Shown: positions 1 through 6,253, counted from the first letter of the stretch. The stretch is DNA of 6,767 nt from Flavobacterium sp. (GCA_004296145.1 SEBM01000226.1:1-6767); one strand, 5' to 3'. Translations and numbers: made by a program. The notes: generated by a model from the sequence alone, not told the origin.

Positions 1-19
1 TTGTTCTTTGCTTTGCAAT

Positions 20-943
20 TTAGTAATCTATTTTTCTAATAGCTCTGTTAAAGAATAAGTTTTGTTCTTTAATGCCGGATTGACCCAAAGGCTTAGAATT
101 TATAATTTGCTGTTCAAAAAACTGATGAACATTTTTACAGCTTTCTTCGTTGTCAGTTATAAAATATCCTAATAAAGTATAAGGAACAAACATGGTGAAT
201 TTTTCATCTGTTTTGAGCAGCATGTTGTTGTTTAAGAGAATTAATTCATTGTAATAAATGGCAAAATTAGAATTTGGTTTATTACATTTTTCCTGAATTA
301 AACCGATGATCCTTTTTAAATCTTTGCAAAGTGCATTTGCGTTTTTCAGATTCAAAAGTCCGGCTTCATAAAAGTAGAGAATTTGCTGTAAGCTGCTATT
401 GATAGTCGTGTCGTTCCAGACTTCATTTACGATTACGTTTTCATAAGTGCTTTTTATTTTCTGCATATGTTCAGAAAAGGATTCATCGATTACAAAATTC
501 TCAAATGCTATGTTTTTTTGTTCTTTATTTAAAAGATTTAGCCAGACAAATGCTTTGAATTTTGATAATATCGTTCCGTCCATAAAATAAAACAGCGGAA
601 TATCTTTGGCAGAATAATACAATACCGTATTGGGCTTTCGGGTTAATAAAGCGATTTGTTCTCCCGATGATTTGAAATAATGAAGCATATCTTTTAATGT
701 TTCTATTTCGATTGTTTTTTCGACAATTACCTTTTCTTTTTCAGTAAATAAATTGTCAAGCGAAATTTTAAAATGATCTGCTAATCTGATTGTTTCATCA
801 ATAGAAAATTTACTTTTTTCGGATATTCTTCTGTGAGAAGCATCGTAGCTTATTTCCAATACAGCCGCAATTTCATCAATTAGCGAAACCGAGTTTGGAA
901 TTTTACTTCTTATTGCTTTTAAAAGCTGTTGTTGATATTTCAT
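20..943 (-). CDS. Helix-turn-helix transcriptional regulator (BetR/Xre-like N-terminus), 307 aa
   Basis: Probable DNA-binding regulator. Residues about 18-67 form a compact helical HTH unit: a helix around LIDEIAAVLEIS, a turn, a helix around YDASHRRISEKSKFS, then IDETIRLADHFKISLDNLF. This is the layout of Xre/BetR-like regulators in Bacteroidota. The rest, about 70-307, has no signal peptide or clear membrane segment and no domain I recognise; it is rich in Lys, Asn, Phe and Leu and is probably a helical sensing or oligomerisation region. The gene is divergent from a fatty acid desaturase gene, with 104 bp between the start codons. That gap contains an inverted repeat and a promoter for each gene, so control of the desaturase pair and of itself is the natural inference. 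The start is supported by a TAnnTTTG box whose predicted transcript begins only about 10 nt upstream. No ligand can be named. The HTH call is fairly sure; the target is inferred from context. Confidence 0.8.
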   Translation of the reverse strand: MKYQQQLLKAIRSKIPNSVSLIDEIAAVLEISYDASHRRISEKSKFSIDETIRLADHFKISLDNLFTEKEKVIVEKTIEIETLKDMLHYFKSSGEQIALLTRKPNTVLYYSAKDIPLFYFMDGTILSKFKAFVWLNLLNKEQKNIAFENFVIDESFSEHMQKIKSTYENVIVNEVWNDTTINSSLQQILYFYEAGLLNLKNANALCKDLKRIIGLIQEKCNKPNSNFAIYYNELILLNNNMLLKTDEKFTMFVPYTLLGYFITDNEESCKNVHQFFEQQIINSKPLGQSGIKEQNLFFNRAIRKIDY

Positions 944-946
944 AAT

Positions 947-1013
947 TTGCGATAATCACAAATTTAATAATTTATTTAATTGTTTAAAGCAAATTGATGT
1001 GTGATTATTGCAA
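947..1013. promoter_or_regulatory. Candidate operator: inverted repeat of 14-bp arms in the divergent promoter region
   Basis: The left arm TTGCGATAATCACA (947-960) and right arm TGTGATTATTGCAA (1000-1013) are reverse complements at 13 of 14 positions. Arm centres are 53 bp apart, close to five helical turns, so both arms would face the same side of the DNA. The left arm ends 3 bp from the regulator's start codon. The right arm sits between the -33 and -7 boxes of the desaturase promoter. Binding by the divergent HTH protein is an inference from position. Confidence 0.5.
959..993 (-). promoter_or_regulatory. Promoter of the HTH regulator gene
   Basis: On the minus strand a -7 box TAAATTTG (959-966) matches the Bacteroidota consensus TAnnTTTG exactly. 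A TTTG -33 box lies at 990-993, giving a 23-nt spacer at the long end of the usual range. Transcription would start near 952-955, leaving a leader of about 10 nt before the ATG at 943. The left arm of the 947-960/1000-1013 inverted repeat covers this initiation region. There is no Shine-Dalgarno sequence, which is common in this phylum. Confidence 0.55.
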
Positions 1014-1021
1014 TAGGTTTG
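994..1021 (+). promoter_or_regulatory. Promoter of the desaturase operon
   Basis: TTG at 994-996, a 17-nt spacer, then TAGGTTTG at 1014-1021 match the Bacteroidota sigma-factor consensus TTG-N17-23-TAnnTTTG. The predicted start near 1026-1028 gives a leader of about 20 nt. The -33 box directly abuts the -33 box of the divergent regulator promoter (CAAATTG at 990-996). The right arm of the inverted repeat fills the spacer, where a bound protein would compete with RNA polymerase. Confidence 0.6.
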
Positions 1022-1047
1022 TCCTGTAAATTATAAATACTTTTTTT

Positions 1048-2127
1048 ATGAAAGCTAAATATTTCAGTAAATCAGAAGATGAAAAGCTATTCTTTAATGC
1101 TTTAAAAAATAGAGTGCACGAAAAACTAGAAGGTAAAAATGTTTCGTATGGAGATTTAAGATTTTGGTTTAAAGGCCTGTTTTGGACACTTGTATGTTAC
1201 AGCAGTTATTCACTTTTGTTTTTAGATTCAATTAATAAACCAGGTTTTTGGATATTATATGTCATTTTTCAACTGTCAGGATTATTAATCGGATTTAGTT
1301 TCGGTCATGACGCTTCTCACAATACCGCATTCAAAAATAAAAAAGCAAATTCGGTATTGCATTTTTTAAGCTTTCTTACCGTCGGAATTGATCCACTTCT
1401 TTGGGGATTAAGACACATTCGGTCGCATCATTTATATGCAAATGTAGAAGGAAGTGATATTGATATCGATAAAAATCCTTTTTTAAGACTAAGCCCAACG
1501 CATGCGTGGAAACCCAAACATAAATATCAGGCATATTATGCGCCGTTTGTCTATATGTTTACTTTGCTGCATTCTGTTTTTATGAGTGATTGGGTTTATT
1601 TATTTTCTGAAGATTATGACTGGATGAAAAGAGGCGTTTCTAAAGCTGGATTATATCTTAGATTTTTCATCTATAAAGTATTCTATTTTTCGTTAGTATT
1701 AGTTTTTCCATTATTCTACGCTGATTTTTCGTGGAGTTTTATCCTTATAACTTACTTTACGGCTAGCGCTTTTACATCTTTGGTTTTTATTATAATGCTT
1801 GTGGGGACTCATTTTTTTGATGGAGCAGATTATCCTCAGCCGGAAGGAGAATTTCTTGAACACACCTGGGCAGTTCATCAATTATACACCAGTTGTGATT
1901 GGGATGCCAATAAAGGCTGGGCGAGATTTTTAAGTGGAGGTTCCAATTGTCACGCAGCACATCATCTTTTTCCGAATATCTGTCATACTAATTACAGCGA
2001 AATAAATGAGATAATCGAAAAAACAACAAAAGAATACCATCAGCCTTATCATCATAAAACACTGTTACAAATGATGCTTTCGCATTTTAAACATTTAAAT
2101 AAAATGGGAAATCCAAACGCAGTGTAA
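1048..2127 (+). CDS. Membrane fatty acid desaturase (acyl-lipid/acyl-CoA type), 359 aa
   Basis: Integral-membrane di-iron desaturase that would introduce a double bond into fatty acyl chains, at the cytoplasmic membrane. Three histidine boxes are visible: HDASH (H87-H91), HIRSHH (H123-H128) and HAAHH (H302-H306, followed by LFPNICH). A further conserved-looking motif, HQLYTSCDW, starts at H277. Hydrophobic segments lie near residues 42-60, 66-86, 104-120, 163-180, 205-225 and 228-252, grouped as expected around the boxes. The closing GGSNCHAAHHLFPNICH resembles the GGLNYQIEHHLFP type of motif in front-end and linoleoyl-CoA-type desaturases. Here His replaces the Gln, and no cytochrome b5 domain is fused, so electrons must come from a separate ferredoxin or reductase. 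Length is normal for soluble-donor bacterial members. It is first in a two-gene unit with a CDP-alcohol phosphatidyltransferase 58 nt downstream. The ATG has no good Shine-Dalgarno but fits the promoter at 994-1021. Regioselectivity cannot be read from the sequence. Confidence 0.9.
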   Translation: MKAKYFSKSEDEKLFFNALKNRVHEKLEGKNVSYGDLRFWFKGLFWTLVCYSSYSLLFLDSINKPGFWILYVIFQLSGLLIGFSFGHDASHNTAFKNKKANSVLHFLSFLTVGIDPLLWGLRHIRSHHLYANVEGSDIDIDKNPFLRLSPTHAWKPKHKYQAYYAPFVYMFTLLHSVFMSDWVYLFSEDYDWMKRGVSKAGLYLRFFIYKVFYFSLVLVFPLFYADFSWSFILITYFTASAFTSLVFIIMLVGTHFFDGADYPQPEGEFLEHTWAVHQLYTSCDWDANKGWARFLSGGSNCHAAHHLFPNICHTNYSEINEIIEKTTKEYHQPYHHKTLLQMMLSHFKHLNKMGNPNAV

Positions 2128-2185
2128 TTGTGAAAATCATAAAAACGAAATTCAATAATAAATAAAATAATTTAAATACATAAAA

Positions 2186-2785
2186 ATGAAAAACATACCC
2201 ATTTCACTAATAATATTAAGATTGCTTTTAGGGCCAATTATGATAGCGCTTGCTTATAATTTTGGAAATCAAATCAGAACAGAACTAGTAATTTTAATTT
2301 TTATTGGATTATTGTCTGATATTTTTGACGGAATTATTGCCCGAAGAATAGGAACTTCATCAGAAAAACTCAGAAGAATGGACAGTCAGACCGATTTAGT
2401 TTTTTGGCTTTGCGTTGCCTGGTGTTCCTGGATTTTAAATCCTGAAATAATAAAAAATAATGCAATGCCAATACTAGTAATTTTTATAATGGAAGGCCTT
2501 ACTTATGTATTTAGTTTTATGAAATTCGGAAAAGAAACCTGTACACACGCTTTACTTTCAAAGCTTTGGGGTATAACTTTGTTAATGGCTTTCGTTGGAA
2601 TGATCGGCTTTGGATACGCTGGAATTACATTTTCACTCGCCATTATTTTTGGAATAATTGGACATATTGATGTATTGTTGATTATTTTAATTCTGCCAAA
2701 ATGGACTTTTGATATTCCCAGTTCTTATCACGCGTATTTAATCCGTAAAAATATACCTTTTAAAAAGAATAAGCTTTTTAATTGA
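2186..2785 (+). CDS. CDP-alcohol phosphatidyltransferase family protein, 199 aa
   Basis: Membrane enzyme expected to transfer a phosphatidyl (or similar) group from a CDP-activated lipid to an alcohol, making a phospholipid. The family signature DxxDGxxARx8GxxxDxxxD is present as D45-I-F-D48-G49-I-I-A52-R53 followed by D66 and D70; all four Asp residues that bind metal and catalyse are kept. The Gly normally four residues before the third Asp is Leu62 (LRRMD), a deviation that may be typical of its subfamily. About six hydrophobic segments (near 7-25, 32-50, 69-86, 93-111, 128-147 and 150-170) and the 199-aa length fit PgsA-like members. Substrate is not decidable: glycerol phosphate, inositol or another alcohol are all possible. 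The gene follows the desaturase by 58 nt with no promoter-like box between, so it is probably co-transcribed. A strong hairpin terminator begins 7 nt after its stop. Confidence 0.85.
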   Translation: MKNIPISLIILRLLLGPIMIALAYNFGNQIRTELVILIFIGLLSDIFDGIIARRIGTSSEKLRRMDSQTDLVFWLCVAWCSWILNPEIIKNNAMPILVIFIMEGLTYVFSFMKFGKETCTHALLSKLWGITLLMAFVGMIGFGYAGITFSLAIIFGIIGHIDVLLIILILPKWTFDIPSSYHAYLIRKNIPFKKNKLFN

Positions 2786-2792
2786 TAAACGA

Positions 2793-2826
2793 AAAACCCC
2801 AATTCAACTAAATGAATTGGGGTTTT
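2793..2826. terminator. Bidirectional intrinsic terminator between the convergent phosphatidyltransferase gene and pnp
   Basis: A perfect 14-bp stem has arms AAAACCCCAATTCA (2793-2806) and TGAATTGGGGTTTT (2813-2826) around a 6-nt loop. A T-run closes it in both directions: TTTT on plus and TTTTT on minus. It sits 7 nt after the plus-strand stop at 2785 and 33 nt beyond the pnp stop at 2860, so it can end both convergent transcripts. Confidence 0.9.
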
Positions 2827-2859
2827 CTATGAATAAACCTTTAGTAAACTAAGATCTGA

Positions 2860-4995
2860 TTACTCTTTTTTCTCCTCACGTGGAGGTCTTGGAATAAGTG
2901 CTTTTCTTGACACTTTTTCTTTTTTAGTTTTAGGATCAACACCTAAGTATTTCACTTCAAAAACGTCACCCATATTAACTACGTCAGTAACATTTTCAGT
3001 ACGTTCCCAAGCTAGCTCAGATACGTGAAGTAATACTTCGTTTCCTGGTGCAGAAGTATATTCTACTACAGCTCCAAAATCAAGCATTTTAATTACTTTA
3101 ACTTCATAAGCTTCTCCCATTTGTGGTTTGAAAGTGATTGACTTAATTTTAGCCAATACTGCTTCAATTCCAGCAGGATCTGTACCTAAGATTTCGATAA
3201 CACCTTGCTCATCAACTTCGTTGATAACGATAGTTGTTCCTGTAGCTTTTTGTAATTCCTGAATTACTTTTCCACCAGGTCCAATCAAAGCTCCAATAAA
3301 GTTTCCAGGAATAGTTCTGGTAATGATTTTTGGTGCGTGTGCTTTTACATCAGCTCTTGGTGCAGCAATAGTTTCAGTTAATTTACCTAAAATGTGTAAA
3401 CGTCCGTCACGTGCCTGCCCTAAAGCCTGCTCCATAATGTCATAACGTAAACCATCAATTTTGATGTCCATTTGACAAGCAGTAATACCATCAGCAGTTC
3501 CGGTTACTTTAAAGTCCATATCTCCTAAGTGATCTTCGTCACCAAGAATATCAGACAATACAGCAAATTTCTCACCGTCAGTAATTAATCCCATAGCAAT
3601 ACCAGAAACTGGTTTTACCATTTGAACTCCGGCATCCATAAGAGCCATTGTTCCCGCACAAACTGTTGCCATAGAAGAAGAACCATTAGATTCTAAAACT
3701 TCAGAAACAATACGGATAGTATAAGGACAATCTGCAGGAATCATGTTTTTTAAAGCTCTTTGAGCTAAGTTACCGTGACCAACTTCTCTTCTTGAAGTTC
3801 CTCTTAACGGTTTTGCTTCACCAGTAGAGAAAGGAGGGAAGTTATAGTGTAGGTAGAATTTCTCTTCACCTTGCTCGCTAGGCGAGTCGATTTGATTAGC
3901 CTCTCTTGAAGTACCTAAAGTTACTGTAGCCAAAGCCTGAGTTTCTCCACGAGTAAATAAAGAAGAACCGTGAACTCTTGGTAAATAATCAGTTTCACAC
4001 CAGATTGGTCTGATTTCTGTTGTTTTTCTACCATCAAGACGAATACCTAATTCTAATACTACGTTACGAACAGCTTCTTTGTTTGTTTTGTAGAAATATT
4101 TAGAAACTAAATCTCCATCAGCAGCTAATTCTTCTTCAGTAAATAAAGCTTTTACTTCTTCTTTTACTTCAGCAAATGCAGCGCCTCTTTCGTGTTTAGC
4201 AGATCCAACTTTTGCAATAGCATAAATTTTATCGTATGCAGCAGCTTTTACTTTTTTGTAAATTTCTTCGTTTTCTTTCTCACCTTCGTAAGTACGAATT
4301 TCTTTTTTACCAAAAGCAGCTTGTAAACGGTATTGTGCCTCAATTTGAACTTTGATAGCATCGTGAGCAAATTTAATTGCTTCGATCATTTCAGCTTCTG
4401 AAATTTCTTTCATTTCACCTTCAACCATCGCAACAGAATCCATAGAAGCACCAATCATCATATCGATATCTGATCTTTCTAAATCTTCTCTGCTTGGGTT
4501 GATCACTAATTTTCCGTCGATACGCGCAACACGTACTTCTGAAATTAAGTTGTAAAATGGAATATCTGAAACAGCTAATGCTGCAGATGCTGCTAAACCG
4601 GCTAATGCATCTGGCATAACAGTTTCGTCATGAGACATTAATTGAATCATAACTTGTGTTTCAGCATGGTAATCGTCTGGGAAAAGCGGACGTAAAACAC
4701 GGTCTACTAATCTCATTGTTAATACCTCGCTGTCGCTTGGACGCGCTTCTCTTTTGAAGAAACCTCCTGGAAAACGACCAGCTGCTGCAAATTTTTCGCG
4801 ATAATCTACCGTTAATGGTAAAAAGTCAACGCCTGGGTTTGAGGTACGAGCTGAAACTGCTGTTGCAAGTATCATCGTATCTCCCATTCTTACTACTACA
4901 GAACCATCAGCTTGTTTTGCTAAACGTCCTGTCTCGATTGTGATGCTTCTGCCATCACCTAAATCGATTTTTTCTACAAATAATTGTGGAATCAT
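2860..4995 (-). CDS. pnp: Polynucleotide phosphorylase (polyribonucleotide nucleotidyltransferase), 711 aa
   Basis: Phosphorolytic 3'-to-5' exoribonuclease that releases nucleoside diphosphates from RNA; it works as a trimer in mRNA decay and can also add tails. Domains in order: first RNase PH-like core (about 12-143, with FFKREARPSDSE at 79-90), helical linker (about 150-300), second RNase PH core (about 310-545), KH domain (about 556-615, GxxG loop GPGG at 572-575) and S1 domain (about 625-697, ending KVSRKAL). Active-site features are present: ESNGSSSMATV with Ser439-441, and GDEDHLGDMD with Asp486 and Asp492, in register with the E. coli enzyme. Length is standard and the frame intact. 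An AAGGA Shine-Dalgarno (5003-5007) lies 7 nt before the ATG, better than at other genes here. It lies downstream of rpsO, the conserved bacterial order, but a terminator separates the two. Its leader contains a long-range hairpin. Confidence 0.98.
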   Translation of the reverse strand: MIPQLFVEKIDLGDGRSITIETGRLAKQADGSVVVRMGDTMILATAVSARTSNPGVDFLPLTVDYREKFAAAGRFPGGFFKREARPSDSEVLTMRLVDRVLRPLFPDDYHAETQVMIQLMSHDETVMPDALAGLAASAALAVSDIPFYNLISEVRVARIDGKLVINPSREDLERSDIDMMIGASMDSVAMVEGEMKEISEAEMIEAIKFAHDAIKVQIEAQYRLQAAFGKKEIRTYEGEKENEEIYKKVKAAAYDKIYAIAKVGSAKHERGAAFAEVKEEVKALFTEEELAADGDLVSKYFYKTNKEAVRNVVLELGIRLDGRKTTEIRPIWCETDYLPRVHGSSLFTRGETQALATVTLGTSREANQIDSPSEQGEEKFYLHYNFPPFSTGEAKPLRGTSRREVGHGNLAQRALKNMIPADCPYTIRIVSEVLESNGSSSMATVCAGTMALMDAGVQMVKPVSGIAMGLITDGEKFAVLSDILGDEDHLGDMDFKVTGTADGITACQMDIKIDGLRYDIMEQALGQARDGRLHILGKLTETIAAPRADVKAHAPKIITRTIPGNFIGALIGPGGKVIQELQKATGTTIVINEVDEQGVIEILGTDPAGIEAVLAKIKSITFKPQMGEAYEVKVIKMLDFGAVVEYTSAPGNEVLLHVSELAWERTENVTDVVNMGDVFEVKYLGVDPKTKKEKVSRKALIPRPPREEKKE

Positions 4996-5017
4996 AATTT
5001 TTTCCTTTTTGATTATA

Positions 5018-5077
5018 CAATGGGTTTTAGTTGTGTTGTAGTTGTTGTGTGTAGTTGTTGTAATCTAAAACCCAATG
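5018..5077 (-). promoter_or_regulatory. Candidate long-range hairpin in the pnp mRNA leader
   Basis: On the minus strand, CATTGGGTTTTAG (5065-5077) can pair with CTAAAACCCATTG (5018-5030) at 12 of 13 positions, with 10 bp uninterrupted. The 34-nt loop is almost pure C/A/U as RNA and contains two copies of a 12-nt repeat. The stem ends 10 nt upstream of the AAGGA ribosome-binding site. No consensus promoter is obvious between the rpsO terminator and this hairpin; the best -7-like match, AGGATTTG (5103-5110), is weak. pnp may therefore rely partly on readthrough from rpsO. A regulatory role is inferred. Confidence 0.4.
5037..5061. repeat. Tandem 12-bp direct repeat, period 13, in the pnp leader
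   Basis: TGTAGTTGTTGT occurs at 5037-5048 and again at 5050-5061, one base apart. In the pnp transcript it reads as ACAACAACTACA repeats with no G, so the loop of the leader hairpin should stay unpaired. Confidence 0.75.
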
Positions 5078-5135
5078 AAAAACCAAACTTTTTTTCTTGT
5101 AACAAATCCTGTCAGACTTGTGTATTGTAAAAACA

Positions 5136-5161
5136 AAAAGAGGCACTCTCGCACCTCTTTT
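5136..5161 (-). terminator. Intrinsic terminator of rpsO
   Basis: In minus-strand RNA, AAAAGAGG (5154-5161) pairs perfectly with CCTCTTTT (5136-5143). Inside, UGC/GUG extends the stem by two G-U pairs and one C-G pair, closing on a GAGA loop of GNRA type. The T-run continues just past the stem. It starts 9 nt after the rpsO stop, so most rpsO transcripts should end here, with partial readthrough into pnp possible. Confidence 0.8.
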
Positions 5162-5170
5162 CTATATTGA

Positions 5171-5437
5171 TTATTTTCTGATATTCAATACTTTGATAAT
5201 CTCACGATATCTGTTGATCTCTTTCTTTTTCAAGTAATCCAACAAAGCTCTTCTTTTACCTACTAATAGTACAAGAGAACGCTCAGTGTTATAATCGTGA
5301 CGATTTTTTTTCAAGTGTTCAGTTAAGTGAGAAATTCTATAAGTGAACAATGCAATTTGACCTTCTGCGCTTCCAGTGTTTGTTGCACCACCGTGTTGTG
5401 CGAAAATCTCTTCTTTCTTTTCTTTGCTTAAATACAT
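5171..5437 (-). CDS. rpsO: 30S ribosomal protein S15, 88 aa
   Basis: Small-subunit protein that binds the central domain of 16S rRNA early in 30S assembly. Family signatures are clear: NTGSAEGQIALFTYRI (20-35), LTEHLKKNRHDYNTERSLVLLVGKRRALLDYL (38-69, with the HL, D, R and RR-x-LL-x-YL positions that contact RNA) and a basic tail NRYREIIKVLNIRK. Length is one residue short of the E. coli protein, normal for the family. The ATG at 5437 gives the expected N-terminus MYLSKEKKEEIF; a GGA lies too close to the ATG to act as a Shine-Dalgarno. It has its own promoter, a leader hairpin and a terminator, and pnp follows. S15 often represses its own translation through leader structure in other bacteria, so the same should be considered here. 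Confidence 0.98.
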   Translation of the reverse strand: MYLSKEKKEEIFAQHGGATNTGSAEGQIALFTYRISHLTEHLKKNRHDYNTERSLVLLVGKRRALLDYLKKKEINRYREIIKVLNIRK

Positions 5438-5466
5438 TCCAATATTATTTAATGATTTTTATGTAT

Positions 5467-5487
5467 GTCGTACAACTTTTGTAAGAC
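5467..5487 (-). promoter_or_regulatory. Candidate stem-loop at the 5' end of the rpsO mRNA
   Basis: In minus-strand RNA, GTCTTACAA (5479-5487) pairs with TTGTACGAC (5467-5475) at 8 of 9 positions across a 3-nt AAG loop (two terminal A-U pairs could open to relax it). The predicted transcription start, about 5486-5489, puts the hairpin at the very 5' end of a leader of about 50 nt. It could stabilise the mRNA or bind S15. Function is inferred. Confidence 0.4.
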
Positions 5488-5492
5488 GGGTG

Positions 5493-5524
5493 CAAAATTA
5501 GATTAAAAAAACAAAAAAATCAAA
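5493..5524 (-). promoter_or_regulatory. rpsO promoter
   Basis: On the minus strand a TTTG -33 box (5521-5524), a 20-nt spacer and TAATTTTG (5493-5500) match the Bacteroidota promoter consensus at every fixed position. The predicted start near 5486-5489 gives a leader of about 50 nt. The A/T tract upstream (plus-strand A-runs at 5505-5535) fits a strong promoter of a ribosomal gene. Confidence 0.7.
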
Positions 5525-5599
5525 CAAAAATAAAAGAATCTTAAAATAAGGGCTAAGAAATTAATTTTTAATGATTTAGAGGCGTTTTAGGATCTATTG

Positions 5600-6220
5600 T
5601 CATTTACGATTCCCCGAGATTAAAATCCCTTTGTCGTACTTTTCGGTAAAGGTAAGTTTACGTGCAAAATCATTTCCCTCCCAGACACCTTGTTTTAAGC
5701 CGTTAACAAGAGTACCTTTTTCATTGATAAAATTATCAATGCTTTCATATTCTCCGTTTCCATCAATAACCGTTTGTTCATTATCTGCATTCCAAAAATT
5801 AAGAATTAAGGTTTGAACAGTTTTAGTCTTTGGGTTCCAGGTATTTTGTTTTTCAAATTTTTTGCTTTGGTTTTCATACCAAGCAATTTCTTTTCCAGAT
5901 TTGTGATCGTCAGAATAATTGACAACCGCTTGTTTAGATCCGTTTTTGAAATAATAAATAAATTCACCGTCTTTTTTGAGAATATCACGATCCAAAGTAC
6001 AGCCAGTCATTTTCTTTCTTCCATTTTTATAGAAGTCAGTCACGACATAGCGAACACTTTTTTGGGAATAATTCGTAATTACTCTGGTGTACATTTGATT
6101 TTCGGGTTTGCATTCACGATTTAAAGAGTCTAAAAAGATCTTTTTAGAAACCATATTAATTTGTGCCGACAGATTAACTGAAAGTAGCAGAAGCAAAAAT
6201 ATCAAGATGGTTCTTTTCAT
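5600..6220 (-). CDS. Predicted exported protein with YwqK/MORN-like repeats, 206 aa
   Basis: Function unknown. Residues 1-19 form a signal peptide: MKR, a hydrophobic run ILIFLLLLLSVNL, then SA before Q20, a cleavage context common in Bacteroidota. There is no lipobox Cys, so a soluble periplasmic or secreted protein is likely. The mature part carries degenerate repeats of the YwqK/MORN-like type: DFYKNGRKKMTG (62-73), KDGEFIYYFKNGSKQAVVNY (83-102), HKSGKEIAWYENQSKKFEKQ (106-125) and NGLKQGVWEG (173-182). Such repeats are often annotated as 'toxin-antitoxin YwqK family antitoxin', but nothing here shows a toxin partner, so that label should not be read literally. In some flavobacterial proteins, as I recall, similar repeats precede a TonB C-terminal domain; none is seen here. 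The gene begins 31 nt after the GAF-domain gene on the same strand, without a clear promoter or Shine-Dalgarno, so co-transcription is likely. No convincing terminator follows. Confidence 0.75.
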   Translation of the reverse strand: MKRTILIFLLLLLSVNLSAQINMVSKKIFLDSLNRECKPENQMYTRVITNYSQKSVRYVVTDFYKNGRKKMTGCTLDRDILKKDGEFIYYFKNGSKQAVVNYSDDHKSGKEIAWYENQSKKFEKQNTWNPKTKTVQTLILNFWNADNEQTVIDGNGEYESIDNFINEKGTLVNGLKQGVWEGNDFARKLTFTEKYDKGILISGNRK

Positions 6221-6222
6221 TC

Positions 6223-6253
6223 AGAAACTATTTTTATTAAAAATAGGGTTTCT
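6223..6253 (-). other. Hairpin spanning the GAF gene stop and the start region of the YwqK-like gene
   Basis: The arms AGAAAC-TATTTTTA (6223-6236) and TAAAAATA-GG-GTTTCT (6238-6253) can form a stem of about 13 bp with a 2-nt GG bulge and a tiny loop. In the minus-strand transcript it begins within the TAG stop (6252-6254) of the upstream gene and ends 2 nt before the next ATG (6220). It lacks a following U-run, so it is more likely an mRNA structure affecting translation initiation or processing than a terminator. The stem is mostly A-U and may be weak. Confidence 0.35.

Noticed and set aside
1000..1013. CRP-like site reading of TGTGA in the inverted-repeat arm
   Set aside because: A CRP site needs TGTGA-N6-TCACA within one site. 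Neither arm is internally palindromic; the symmetry exists only between the two arms.
5011..5018. TATAAT-like sequence upstream of pnp on the minus strand
   Set aside because: It resembles the E. coli -10 box, but Bacteroidota promoters use TAnnTTTG. It also sits inside the leader, close to the ribosome-binding site, with no matching -33 box.
5539..5558. Possible terminator for the YwqK-like gene (TCTTA/TAAGA stem before a T-rich stretch)
   Set aside because: The stem is only 5 A/T-rich bp with a long loop, no better than chance in such AT-rich DNA.
5631..6124. Three short overlapping reading frames: plus 5631-5816, minus 5806-5988 and plus 5813-6124
   Set aside because: They lie inside the YwqK-like gene in other frames and have no recognisable motif, promoter or ribosome-binding site. 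The 5600-6220 frame has a signal peptide and family repeats.
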